From NCBI GenBank assembly GCA_017562135.1, contig QEYB01000999.1, positions 842,340 to 906,339 on the forward strand: DNA of 64,000 nucleotides, read 5' to 3'. The stretch comes from Dipylidium caninum. Its lineage: Eukaryota; Platyhelminthes; Cestoda; Cyclophyllidea; Dipylidiidae. The stretch's first letter is position 1. Each line of letters starts with the position of its first letter. A program made the position numbers and the translations under genes. Below are positions 24,961-37,554 of this stretch, piece by piece. The notes below the pieces were generated by a model. It did not search any database and was not told the DNA's origin. It saw only the letters and a list, made by a program, of their open reading frames with translations.

Positions 24961-25798
24961 AGGGTAGTATCTGGTAAAGTTTATCTATATATATTTAATT
25001 AATTGCTTTTATTGCAATTAACGGGTGGGAATCTTCTTCCCCCTTAGCATTGAAGTTGATCGTGACTGATCATAGCAGATTTTTGTGGTTAATGACAATT
25101 TGATCCTTAATTCACGCAATATGAAAGCCGCGGCACCTGATTAATTTACTTGGTAACGAATACATTTTCGGGTGGTCTAAGCGTTGGTTAGGAGTTAGGG
25201 CATAATATGCGTGTCGTGACGGCGATGCGATGTAATTTCTCGACTCTTCGAGGAATTTATCCATTCGAAGTGGAAACTCGGACACCATTTTGACTTCTCC
25301 AATCTCCACTTACACAAAGATGACCTTCGTAATTCCCAATCCAATTCTCACCAAGTGGTGCTAGAACAGGACAAACCTTTAATTAATTTAATTTTTGCGC
25401 TGTATGCCGCACCTTATATGAATGAGTGCTTCGATAGTAATCTTCACCAACTTTGTATTGTTCAACGTCAGTTCTGGTCATCGTATAGAGCCAGAAGTCT
25501 CCTCCGCCCACTCGGCAAATTGATCTCCTTCATTCTCCTCCTATAACCCCTGCACTCAATAATTACTTTATTTCCACGGTTGGCTTACTTAATTCTTATG
25601 ATGGAATGTGGCAGCTAAACCTATCTCACTGCCATCTTTTATCATTTCGTCTCGATCTGGCGTGTTGTTAATGAAATGTTACAACATTTATTAAATGATA
25701 ACCAACAATAACGTAAGATGAGATCAGAATCGGCTCCAGGGAACAGTTTCTCTAGTCATAACGAAATAAACCGTCCACATTCAGCCTTGCGAGAGGTC
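24961..25798. other. 3' flank of NPC1-A
   Basis: Between the palindrome and the NPC1-A stop. It contains a likely minus-strand polyadenylation signal AATAAA at 25,692-25,687, about 107 bp past the stop. No gene was recognised. Confidence 0.5.
25687..25692 (-). terminator. Likely polyadenylation signal of NPC1-A (AATAAA)
   Basis: A canonical AATAAA hexamer on the minus strand shortly downstream of the stop codon at 25,801-25,799. Confidence 0.5.
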
Positions 25799-28700
25799 CT
25801 ACAATCGATTGCTTCCACACCCCGTAGCTTGGAATTCACTTTCCATATGCGCCGCTTCCTCCTCCTCCTCCTCCTCCTCCTCCGCCTCCGCACGCCTCGC
25901 CTCCTCGTCCTCCGCAGACTCATTTCGCGCACCACTTCCTCCACGTTCATTGGAATCCGTCAAGAGTGGGTTTTTGGAAGGGCCTGAAAATGTCGTTAGT
26001 AGTGTGACGAATTAATTACCATAAAGTAGGCAAAATTAATGCGGCTGGCCAGGTTACCGATGTAACTGAGGAGAACTGGAAGAAAGACTAGCCCTACAAG
26101 GGCTCCAAAAATCACCATGCCCAGGTACATACGGAAGTAGAAGACTTGAAAGAGCCGGGAGTTTGAGAAAGCCAACACGACGATGCCGCCCAACTTTGTC
26201 AGCGTAATACCACGAAAAACTGAGCTACCCATTTCCGACAGGGCCTCCTGAGCCCGTTGAATTCTTGTTTTGCCAGCACTCACTGTGTAGGCCCTCACGA
26301 TGTGCGAGCAAAACTCCACAGCTATACCGGTACACTGAGGTGTAAAGCACAGGAACGTGTTATCCGGTCGAATCGGGATAAAAAAGGACTAACTTGTGAT
26401 TAACTCACCACGACAAGGTTGACGAGAGAAATAGCATTAAGGTTAATGTTCCACAGACTCATAAGACCGAGGAGGCTGAAATCGATGCATGCTACGCCAA
26501 GGAGGACGATGAATGTGGCGACAGTATTGAAACCCAACAGGAGCAGAGTGATCACCGCTATGGCAATGAGGCAGACGCCTAATTGAAGCCCCGTCTCACG
26601 TTGAATATTTGTGTATTGCTCGTAATAGACGTAGAAGACACTGGAGAAAAGTGGGGAGAGGCGATGCATGTCACAAATCCCAAATCCCGATTCTTTAATA
26701 CCCACTTTTATTCAACCTGACTGCACCATCCTGACTGAATAGTTAGATAAAATGTCGGGAAACACCATATTTGTGGCGGCGCTAGGCATCAACTATGTCC
26801 CGTCATCTAAATGTACCGACTAAGTGTGGATCTCAAGACACTTAAATGACATCAGAAAGCGAAGTGAGAGGTGGTAGAGTCCATGTGCCCAGTTCCGTCC
26901 TCTACGAGACAAGTCATTCGAGTGCCGCGCCACAGGCATGGGAACCGCAAATACTGTTAACCTGAGGCTCAATTCACATACCTGTAAGGAAAGATGGTGT
27001 CATTGGCAGTCGAGCCTCCCCCGCCTTGATTACTCCACTCGATTAATACTTGATCGGCAATATGTCGAGACAGCTTCAACGCTTCTATGTAGTCCTGCGT
27101 TTCACGAAGCACCGTATGATACGTCATGAAATGAGTGGCACCAATAGACACGTTGGAAGTGTCATTTCCTCGTTGAAGGAGTTCCACTGCAGAAGCGTAC
27201 GCTGCTTTTCCACTTCAAGTGTAGAATGCACCCTCTTGAGGGAAACTTAGCGGAGTACCAGCGATAGCTATGAACTTGGTACTCACCCCATGGGACAGTT
27301 GCGGTCGGGGTTTTGATCGAGAAAGCGCGGAAGAAATTGGTAGAACGCCTCGCCACCGGGTAGACTGGAGTTGGGTGGGAAACAGGGTATACAATCGGAA
27401 GTGAAATCCGTGGCATTGCAGTAGACATCGGGATTCGACTTCAAGACACGACAGCAATGCACCGATGGTCCAGCTTCCTGCAGCCACTTGGCGTATTGAT
27501 CAGTCCACGCCATGGAAGGTACAGCGACGTGGGATCTGGGCGAGCAGGGGTCTCACGTCAGGGCAACTTGTAACCTTGAAAAAAGCATGGCATAGGGCAG
27601 CAGACAACTCACAAATTAGGCGATCTGGCGTAGGCACTGATGACGTTGGGGAGGGATGACGCCGCACATCCGGCAAAACTGCAGACCATGTCTTGGCCGT
27701 TAACCCAAACACTATAATTGTGACCCGCCGTCACCACAAAGTAGAGGGGTGGACCAACAGCCAAGTATTGGGCCATAGCATCGAAATAATCCAGCACATA
27801 GGAGTCCAGCGGCATTGAAAGTTTTTGGTCCAAACCCACTTTCAGACGTGAGGTGACCAGACCGAGGCAGGTACACAGCCACGCCAACAGAATGACGATT
27901 AGGAGAGGACGAACCCACTTAGAGAGGATGAAGGGTGAGAGACCACGCGAAACCGCTTGGTATAGCCAAGTGCCCTGTGGCGCGGCTGTATCTGCTAAAA
28001 GAGTAAAAATTTTATAATATGAACTTGTTTAAGGATAATATCTGTCAGACAGAAATATTACATGTTTGTGCTTGGGCTGCGTCAGTTCGCTCCCCTTGCT
28101 CTCCTTCCTCGGCGGTACCTGGGGTTCAAATGCGGAGTGAACCGAGAGGAAGTCACTTGTAAGTGAAATGTAGATTAGTTGTCACTCACCTTCACCAGAG
28201 GAAGAAGGTATTTCATTGTTGGAATGTGACACTTCGTTTTGGACACAGCAAAGCACATCCCATTTGCGTAACTAATAAAGGTTATGAATATGTTGAATAT
28301 CTTACAATCGCAAATAATGGACTTAGCATTATTCAGAAGAACAGCATTTAATTTGGTTGAGGGGATGCTTGTGTAGGCGTCTAACGGGATCTACGACTTA
28401 AAAAATTGTAATTATTAATTCTGTAGTTGACCTTGGGTGTTATGGTCAGTCTACTTTAAGTCCTTGTCCCTGGACGACAAGGCGCTCAAAAATGTCCCAT
28501 GAATTTGAGGGAAGAGGGCAGAGCACAAAGCCAGCTAACCGCGGAGCGCCGTTAAGGCGTCACGTGCAGAGAGCAGACGAATTGTCGAAATGGCTAATGT
28601 CTGTGCTTTGAGAGAATAATGATATACAAATAAACACAAAAATGGCGTCATGTGTGAGTAAATTGCAACGAAGCGACGTGTATTCCGTTGTGGTAGAGGA

Positions 28701-31700
28701 ACGCCACCGGTATAAAAGCACTTTGGGTGGTACCACAAGCCACGAATGTTAAAGTAGAAAGACCGATGACTGACCGCCTCACGCCGAGCGTCTAAGGTGA
28801 GAAGTGCCGTGAAAGCGGAGATTTGAAGGAGGAAGTTGATGATAAGTGAGACCCCTGCGTAGAGAGCGAAAATGCGCACTGCGGGCATTGAAGTCATGGA
28901 ACCTGCAGAATAAATGAGGTTACCCTTCAAAGCACGATGAATTGCTTCAGCGCTTTAAAACGCCTTGCCAAACAAATGAACCCTTTAGGCGTACCACAGA
29001 AGAAGGCGACAGATTCGGCAGAACTGGAAAGAAGCATCGAAGGGCCAACACGACCCAAAGTCCTAGCCACACGCACTTCAACCTCGAGATTAAGGTCAGT
29101 GTAATTTTCGTGGAGTACTCCAAGTAGTGTATCTCTGCCTTCTCCTTCACTACCATCCGCCTCATTGGCTTGCCGCAGCCTCAGTGGACGAAAACGAGAT
29201 TGATTCATCTGGTAGTCTTGGACAAGGATGAAAATGTTGTCAACACCGACGGCCAGAACGAGGAAGGGGACAACTTCAATGATAATTAGAGTTGCAGGGA
29301 TCCTCAAGTAACTCCAAAAACCGATCGAGGCGACTACAGAAGCGAGAACAATCAGTACTCCGCCCAGGCCGAGGGAGACTTTCAAGTCCACCTACCAAAA
29401 GATTGGAAAGATCAAGATCTTCAGATCAGGCTTTCCATGGCCTCTGCCACTAAGTCCAAACTTCGAATTCTTCCACCAACTAGACCAGCACTAGGCCGCT
29501 ATTTGTGCACTATTTGCGGAAAGAAATAAACAATTACGACTTCCGTTTAGGCGTGCTAACAAGTGAGTCACGCGCTACAACGCACACATCGGGGCCATGT
29601 GAACCACTCCAATGTTACATGTTTCACCAAGCAGCACTTGTTCGGGTAAATAAACACCGGAGGATCACGAGTGAATCTACTCCAGAATGTTACAGGATAT
29701 AGGGGAAGAGGAGCAGTAACGACCGGACTGTTCAATCTCCATTGTCATGACATGTTAGTTGACAGTCTCTTCGCCAGGCCAAACAGTTTAAACACCCGTT
29801 AATTTCGTCAACTCACCGGAATGCTTCGACAAGTGCTGTACGCGCCCAAAAAGAGACTGACGTAGATAAACATCACGAGATAGCTGATAAGGACAGTTAA
29901 TACATCAGCCTGTGACTGTCGTTCTATTTCATCTTCCACCGAGCGCTGAAATGGGAGGCGAAAATTAGCGACACAGAAGGAGGGGAAATGCGCTCCCAAA
30001 AGAACACTGCACCTCTGCGGAAAAGCTAACGACAACCTCCTTCGAATGTTGGTTCTTCCATTGAAGGACGGCTGAGACGAAGGCAGACTCCCAAGCCAGA
30101 CACTGTTCCATGTGTTCCGACTTGAGATCGACGCTATTTACAACCAGAATGGTAATCACTGCTGCTTCCGCTAATTTATAATTGGCGTCTACGGGCAGAG
30201 GAAAACAGTCGTTCGGATCACCTTAGCAACACAATGCAATTGATCGCGGTGGAAACGAGACTTGCCTTTGAACCCGCCAAACACCACATTGGGCATTTGA
30301 GGGATGCCGGAGGAGCCCAGACACTCAGCGGTGAAGATTTGTTTAGTGCAATTAAGGAGATGATCAAGGTAATTCTAAATGGAAAAGTGAGTTCTGTCGC
30401 CCAAGGACAATAAATACTCACAACAGCTGAGTAAAATAATTTAAAAAACGCACTCCCTTTCAAAATGTCGGAATATCTCGAAGTGAATTAGTTACTCTAC
30501 TCAAAGAACATAGAAAAGTTGGTAAAAGCCTGTTGCCTTAGCGCTCTGGAGATCGACAGGACAGAGAGGAAAAAGCAGAAATTAGCACGCTCATAAGGGG
30601 GAGGGTCCCGTTTTGTGGTTATTAATTTAAAAGACCAGCATATTTGGGTTAGCACGACATCATAATATCAACACGTAGTAGCAATTACCGCAAAGGGTGG
30701 GTCGGGATGGAAAGCAAACTAAACTGTGAGAGCATAGCCAAAGGTCACTTCAGGGCGGAGATATTCCGAAACATGCAATAAAAGTAGCCTGAGTTGGATA
30801 TAACGGCATCGAGCACAACATGATTTGGAAGACACTTTCTGCAAATGCACAAATTCGACTGGTAGGCAGGTAGTGGAGACTCACAGAGGTGTTGAAGAGG
30901 TTGACATCGTGTTGGAAGTATTCCATAGGACTAGTGACGGCGCACTCTGTGTTGTCCGGCGACAAAGGTTGGAAACATATGTCGGCTAAAGTAACGTTTG
31001 GTCCAACCGGTGGCACACGAGCGCTGATATTGCCTATTAACAGTTGCAGATCGAGGACCTACATTGAATGCGAAGGGATGGAAGTAACCGTAGTTTAGGT
31101 CCCTGAATAAGATTTATTGTCTTCGTCAGTCCCTATCCAACACTTTAAGAGGCAGATGTTGCGAAAATTTGACATGAAGGAACCGGTGGAGGAGGAATGG
31201 AAACCGGCAAAACCAAGTGTTCTTGGCGGTGGATACATGAATAAATCAGGTGCAAAGGGGGAGTGTGGGCGAATAAATGAACCGCTGATGACGTTAAGCA
31301 GAGAGTAGAAAAACTTGTTAGAGAGTAGAATAACTGAAAAATGAGATATTGCCAAATGGCCTAGAAATATGAAAAAATACAAACTTACTAAATCTAAGAA
31401 GTCCTTTCGAAAGGCCGGTCCAATTGTACCATTTTCCAACGGGGTGAGATTTACGGGTCGCAAAATCAACTGTTCGATGCGATGGAAGGGTCTACAACAA
31501 CAATTAAACGTTACTGAATGATCAACGCGTTGAGGGGCAAGTTATTTCAGTGGTGGATGGATGAATGTGAGTGAAAGGAGGGCACCAAAAGAGGTGGGAA
31601 TAGGGATGAAGAGAAGTGGAGATGATGGTGACATGGTAAGGAAGAACACACACCCAAAGTGCGTATCGAAGTAGTTCTTCTCGACTCGTGCCCGTGAATT

Positions 31701-34700
31701 GGCATCACTCCACAAATCGACTGGATTGGTGGTTACTGTGAACATCAGCAGACCACAACAGAGAAATCCCACGAAGATGAACGAGAAGATTAATACGGCG
31801 ATTGGATAACGAGCAACGAGAAGACCCAAGCGAGAGAAGAACTACGACAGGTGTGAGCACAGACGCTCTATTTAATGAGAGCACCACAATTTTCAAAGTT
31901 CGACAAACAAAAATAGGCAGCAAAACAACATAAGAATGTGCGTAGAGCGATGACCAAACTGTTCATCGGTAAAAAAGTTGCGTGCTAAGCAAATCCCGAC
32001 GGTGGTCAACAAATCTAAACTTGATTGATCTCGGTGCATACACTCGTTTCTTCACCTGTTCCGCAATTTAGCGCCAATTGACATAAATTCCTTAAAATAT
32101 CTCCATAATAGTCGTTTATAATACGGACCATAACAAAATGAACGCATGACATGCGTGCTCTTCACGGAGAAAGCGTACTGCAAACACCTAATAAAAATTA
32201 ACGACTCAAGTTCTGAACGGTAGAACTTCGAGCCGTTAACTTAAGGAAAAGCTGGGACCAGGACTAGTTCAAAACTACGCAGACAAGTTCTGCTATAAAA
32301 CGATGACGTCATTGCCAATTTGGAAAAAACTCCCTAATGGAGTCGCCGACTTCGAAAAGTTATAATCAAACTACAAAGAAAAACCAGTTAAGAGGGGCAG
32401 AGACAGAAACTCGTTGGCCCACTAATGATTTAGGGGATTAATTGGATCACATATAAGTCAATAGACCATCACCAATGCGGAGGGGATCACGGCCGAAAGG
32501 ATAATAAACCACAAACGCAGCTTCGCATGCCAGATTAGACATGGTTAGTGTAAAGCCACCTGCCAATGTCAACTAATAGGTCTCAATGAAAGAACTCGAG
32601 GGTGCTATAAAAGGAAAATCAGTACTCAAGTAAAGTAGAGGAATCGAAAGTTGCTCAGTAGATTCATTGAAATGGCCCGCCATAGTCAAAGTCCAACGAG
32701 GATTTGCAATTTCCATTGGTAAACAACAGCAAGCTGTAACGGAAAATCCAATTTAACCTTCGTTCTGTGTAAAGGACTCACGTTAACCGAGATGGAGTCA
32801 AGGTGCAGGAAAGAGGACTAAAGAGTGAGTGAGTGTAATTCCATATAGTACTGTATGATCAGACTGTCGTTGACTGGAAGGGAGAGGGAAACTACCTGAG
32901 TCCAACGATCCCCACTGTTTTGCAAAGCCAATATATGACGACCATTTGAAGAACGTATTCGCAATAACGATCTGCCTTGACAAACACGACTATTGTTTCT
33001 CTAAAGGATGCCTCGCCGCAGACTTCTCAATGATGCATGGTATGTTGGATGAAAAATGTGCACGAGACGACTCCTCTTCTGGCGATAGGGGAGCCAATCT
33101 CTCAGGAATATTTTCTCCACCAGAAAATTTGGCCCCGTCGCCTAACATCAGGTGCAATCAGGTCTAGTCTTGTATTAAAACTCAAAGAGAAGAGTGAAAT
33201 AGCCCACCTACTAATACATTATTTTCACGTGGGCTATTCTAAGCACAAAGGACTATCTTAAATTTGACAATGCTTTTACACTATCGATTCGTCGATGATG
33301 TCAATTTCTCAATTTTAAGGAGCTGGTCCCCACATCACTTTATTCATTTAAACAGTTGTCTATGGGCGGGTCTTCACACTCCATCGTCATTACAACTATC
33401 TTTGTAGAATAGTGTAGTAAATGCAATCTCTCCTAACCCTAATGGAGACCTTTGAAATACCAGAGCATCGGGAAGATTGAACTTTCATAACGTAGGTTCG
33501 TTTCTATTCCAGTCGGGCATATTAAAAGAATATTGGTGACTAAAACGCCCCAACCCCTCCCCCCCTATTTAAGAGTTAGACAAATGAGAGAAGAGAACTT
33601 CGATTGTGGACAAATAAAAGAAAACACTGAGGACGAATGGACCCAAAGAAATGTGTACTACGTGTGATAAGATTAATGAAACAAATAGCACTCTATCAAA
33701 CAGTAACTTGGCAAAAAAGACTTTACGATCCAAACACAACCTCAACTACAGAGTCTTGTCTCAATTTCAAGGCCTAACCAAAAAGAGAGTAGTTCAAGGA
33801 AATAAGTATTAAAGAAGAGTTGTATGACTGAACAAACCTTGAAGAGACTCAAATCCACAGCAGCGCTGAGCCTTTTTTGCCAATTTACGCGACTGGTGGA
33901 AGGCGTCGAAATTAATAACTCAGTGTCGCCTTCGACATTAATTTGTTGTCGACGTCCGCGGCAGTTCAACACAATAGGGATTAGGAAAGTAAGGAGTAAA
34001 GCAACGAAAATTCCACCGGCAACAACCCATGATAAAGGAATTCCTATGAGCAAAAAGAAGACAAAAATTGAGACATGTTACTCAATAGCATCTTTGACAG
34101 CCAAGTTGTTCAGCATCCAGCCAGTACAGTGGGAGAGGAAACCCAAATTACAAGAATTTGCAATTTAAAGAGAATAAATTGAAATACTAATTATCGCGCA
34201 AATAGGAAGGAAGGCATAACGCCACGAATTTGGTAAGAATGAGATTTCGGCAAAATATCCTGGAACAGGTTGACTGAATCGAATCATTAAGAAAACCAAA
34301 CTAACCAAATACTAAAACAGGCATATCTGGAACCGGGAAGTCGGGTTTCTTGCAGACAGCCGGACAGTCGCTGCAAGAGCAGGCCATCTGAGCCGGGTTA
34401 GGACCAAGAGGTGGAAGTCCCTCCTCACATTTGTAAACTGGAGCATCCATTGCCTGCTCAAAGAGTTGATCAACCAGAATGAAATCAATATCAAAAGGCG
34501 CTTGACCCTTGTTTTTCGATGAAGTACCAAGAGCCTTCAACATTTTTGGCAAGGTGCACTCCATGTCACCGCAAATTACAGAAATCGCTGAAGAACCGTC
34601 GTATTGAACATTCTAAAGGAAAAAAAACATAGGATTATATAATGGTACTGCATTCTCGGTCACTTAAAGCTTCCCACCATCTAAGCCCACGATTTTGCCG

Positions 34701-35862
34701 TCATTGGTGTTTTTAAACTATCAGTACTCATTTATGCTTGAAATGCAATACATACTAATGAAAATAGTACTGTAGTGAGCATCTATCTGAGATAAAATCA
34801 CGCGCTTGTAGTAAACGACCGCCTATGCTCACTTCCGACTATTAACGTTGTTGGGAGCGTTAACAGACTATTTTGACAAATATAGCAACTTATGTTATGG
34901 GGTGCCACAAGCAAATTGAAGTAAGAAGAGGATCAGCTGTTTATTTAAAAGTTTTTTGGAATACCATGGGGGTCCTGACAAATGTCTATTATTGCATATG
35001 GGAGCAAAATAAAAAACCAGAAACGAACTATTACCACAATATAAATGGCGCGAGTGACCGATTGATTATAAGAATTGTACTTAACACCAAAAGATCGACT
35101 AAATATATCACAAAAGTGCGTCCCTCTGCAAAATACAAAAGGTTACAGTCTTTGGTAAATATCAGCGATTTAATTGGAGAACTCAAGACATATACGTAGA
35201 TAATCATCACTCCTGTGTCAATTATCAGAAAATGCTTGAGATATAGATATTTATCAAAATAAAGAAAGTTAAAAGTATTGCAAACGAAAATCTTCATGAA
35301 AATAAACTGTCGAAAAAAAGTTTGATAAGAGTTAAATGACGTAAATATACTCACATAACAGCTGTTAAAGAATCCTTCACCAAATTTCTGGGTGAGTCTA
35401 TATTTCACTCGGGTTATGGCGTTGTCCTCACGAATGTCAACGGCGGAGAGGAAATCGCTCTGGGCAGGATTACAAGTCATTTCGCAAAAAAGACGACGAA
35501 AATTTGCGAGACATGAGGGACATCTAAATTTCATTAACTGATTAGAAAAGTCGACTTCAAATTTACCCACTCAGAAAAATAGTGGCTAACTGCAAAGAAT
35601 CCGTAAAGACTTCAATCTGATCAGCACTACAGCAAACAGGAAGGGAATTCGGTGGATTTTGCCTATTTTGGTACTCCGGACACACTTCTAACAGCTTAGT
35701 AAGGGTTGGGGAATCGGGAACAGGCTGAGGTGGCCCCGGACGATAGCAGTATAAAATACTGTCATCTTTGGTGGAGTTGCACAAACCACGCCAAATACAT
35801 TGTCCACCTACTGTAAAGGCAGAGTAGGTCAGAAGAGGGAGGATGAACATATACAAGGTCAT
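25799..35862 (-). CDS. NPC1: Niemann-Pick C1 protein, intact copy (NPC1-A)
   Basis: Lysosomal/late-endosomal sterol transporter that takes sterol from NPC2. Twenty exons, all phase-consistent, total 4,077 bp = 1,358 codons plus stop (human 1,278): 35862-35567, 35523-35355, 34612-34306, 34043-33838, 31841-31654, 31491-31389, 31058-30885, 30374-30266, 30188-30013, 29945-29817, 29391-28995, 28902-28775, 28271-28190, 28118-28062, 27994-27613, 27535-27287, 27212-26982, 26640-26409, 26334-26058, 25983-25799. The first ~20 residues are a signal peptide. The cysteine-rich N-terminal sterol-binding domain reaches ~residue 250 ([19 protein letters not shown]). First membrane helix at ~260-285. The sterol-sensing domain covers ~577-794 ([38 protein letters not shown]). 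The C-terminal permease half (~1128-1300) has [19 protein letters not shown] and [12 protein letters not shown]. Oddities: a ~35-residue insertion in the sterol-sensing-domain loop, a GC donor at 30,266, and a tail with a glutamate run instead of the vertebrate di-leucine ending. Confidence 0.95.
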
Positions 35863-36733
35863 TTTGAGATTCCGCTAAAAAAGGTAAAGAACTGAGTGTT
35901 AGAACCACGCCTCGGTTGTGTCTAAGATGCCATAAAAAGGGGTTGGATAGTAAAAAAACCTCATATGTGCGACAATGACACCGAAAACCAGAACCCACCG
36001 CCTCAGTATAGTTACTTATATAGCCCGAAACTTTACGATTGGACGAAAATATACACTTAAACGCATTAATGGATGTGGTAAGCTTCTGATATAAGTTGTG
36101 TAGTCGTGAATATTATTCTCTTTGATGAATTATCTATTTAAATTGGTATTTGCTAGTTAACCTTGTCAATAATTGGTATATGAAAATTTAACAGGTGAAA
36201 TCATCTTCCTTTCAGTATGCACGTTCAAACCCTATGTATAATAACAACCCACACCATTGTGCATTCTAAACTACCTCCTTCTACAGCGTCTCAGGCAAGT
36301 GGATGCACCCGAACCGTCATCCTTTATTTTTCTATATGTGCATGTTTTGTTATGCTGCTCAAGTGGATAACAGTCTCCATTAGCTTAAGTTACCACCCAT
36401 TAGTCGTCAAAACAACTAGAAGATGGGTTTGTAGCACCGAAACAGCCCACACACTGTGAGGATTTCTAGGGCCGCCTTGAAAGACCTGATTTTGTCCACC
36501 TGGCGCCCCACCGCCGGGAAATCAAACGGCAGCCCCACATGAAGCACAACCCCCCCCCGCAAAACCCACCAGTATTGCTTCAAACTGACTAGCAAACGAA
36601 AAGTCTACCATCCCAAATTCTTTTCAGCATTAAACTCACTTGACACCACAATATAGGTGAGTGGAATGACGTAAAACAATACACAAACATATATATATAT
36701 AACCGATTACTGTTTTTTGTACACTGGATATAA
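35863..36733. promoter_or_regulatory. Interval upstream of NPC1-A, 3' of the RBM28-like gene
   Basis: About 870 bp between the NPC1-A start codon and the RBM28-like stop, both on the minus strand. It must contain the NPC1-A promoter/5' UTR. A minus-strand AATAAA near 36,325 could serve the RBM28-like transcript. No conserved element was recognised. Confidence 0.35.
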
Positions 36734-37489
36734 CTAATGATCACTGCCTCTTCTTCTTTTCTTTTTAATGGCCTGTTTGTGACGAATCTTCGGACCAATC
36801 TTTTTTGGCATAATGCGCTTCTGACCTTTTTTGTTTCCTTTCATCTTCCTCTTTGGGAGCCGACCTCGCCTTGTCTTTTGACTGTCAGATAATCGATTCA
36901 AAGGTTGTGAGCCAATCCCCTCTAATTTGGACTCCCTCATCATCTAAATATAAACAAGATAAAGTAAATAAAACAAATTTTAGCGATAACAGAGCACTTA
37001 AACCACAAAGTCGCCGGAATAAGTGAGATAGTTAGCTTCTTCCAAATGCCGCTTTTAACAATTCGCAATCTAGTCTTCACAAGTAATGGCTTCGCCACAG
37101 TACTTGGGGCCATCCACAGTAACATTTCTACGCTGCAAAATAGAGACTGATGGGGTTGCAAAGACAACCCAACTACTCAACCATTAAACACTGTAATTTG
37201 TTATTGTCGTCAACGCTAAGGCCTACAGGTGGACAGATGTAGATTAGACTTAGGTAAATAAGGCCTGAGGGGGACTACAGAGCTCATGGCAAGTTCTAAA
37301 AACAGCTATAATTACTTTTGCAACAAGACCTACTCATCAACGCTTCAAAGTCGAAACCCACTTTCATTACACCTTAACCGGAGTTGAAATGTTGTATAAA
37401 CGTAAAACAGAGTCAATGCATTTCTAAAATCAAGCTGAGGATATAAAGTCACAATGTGTTCCTAAAAATGTCGACACTTTTCAAGGTCG

Positions 37490-37554
<65 letters not shown>

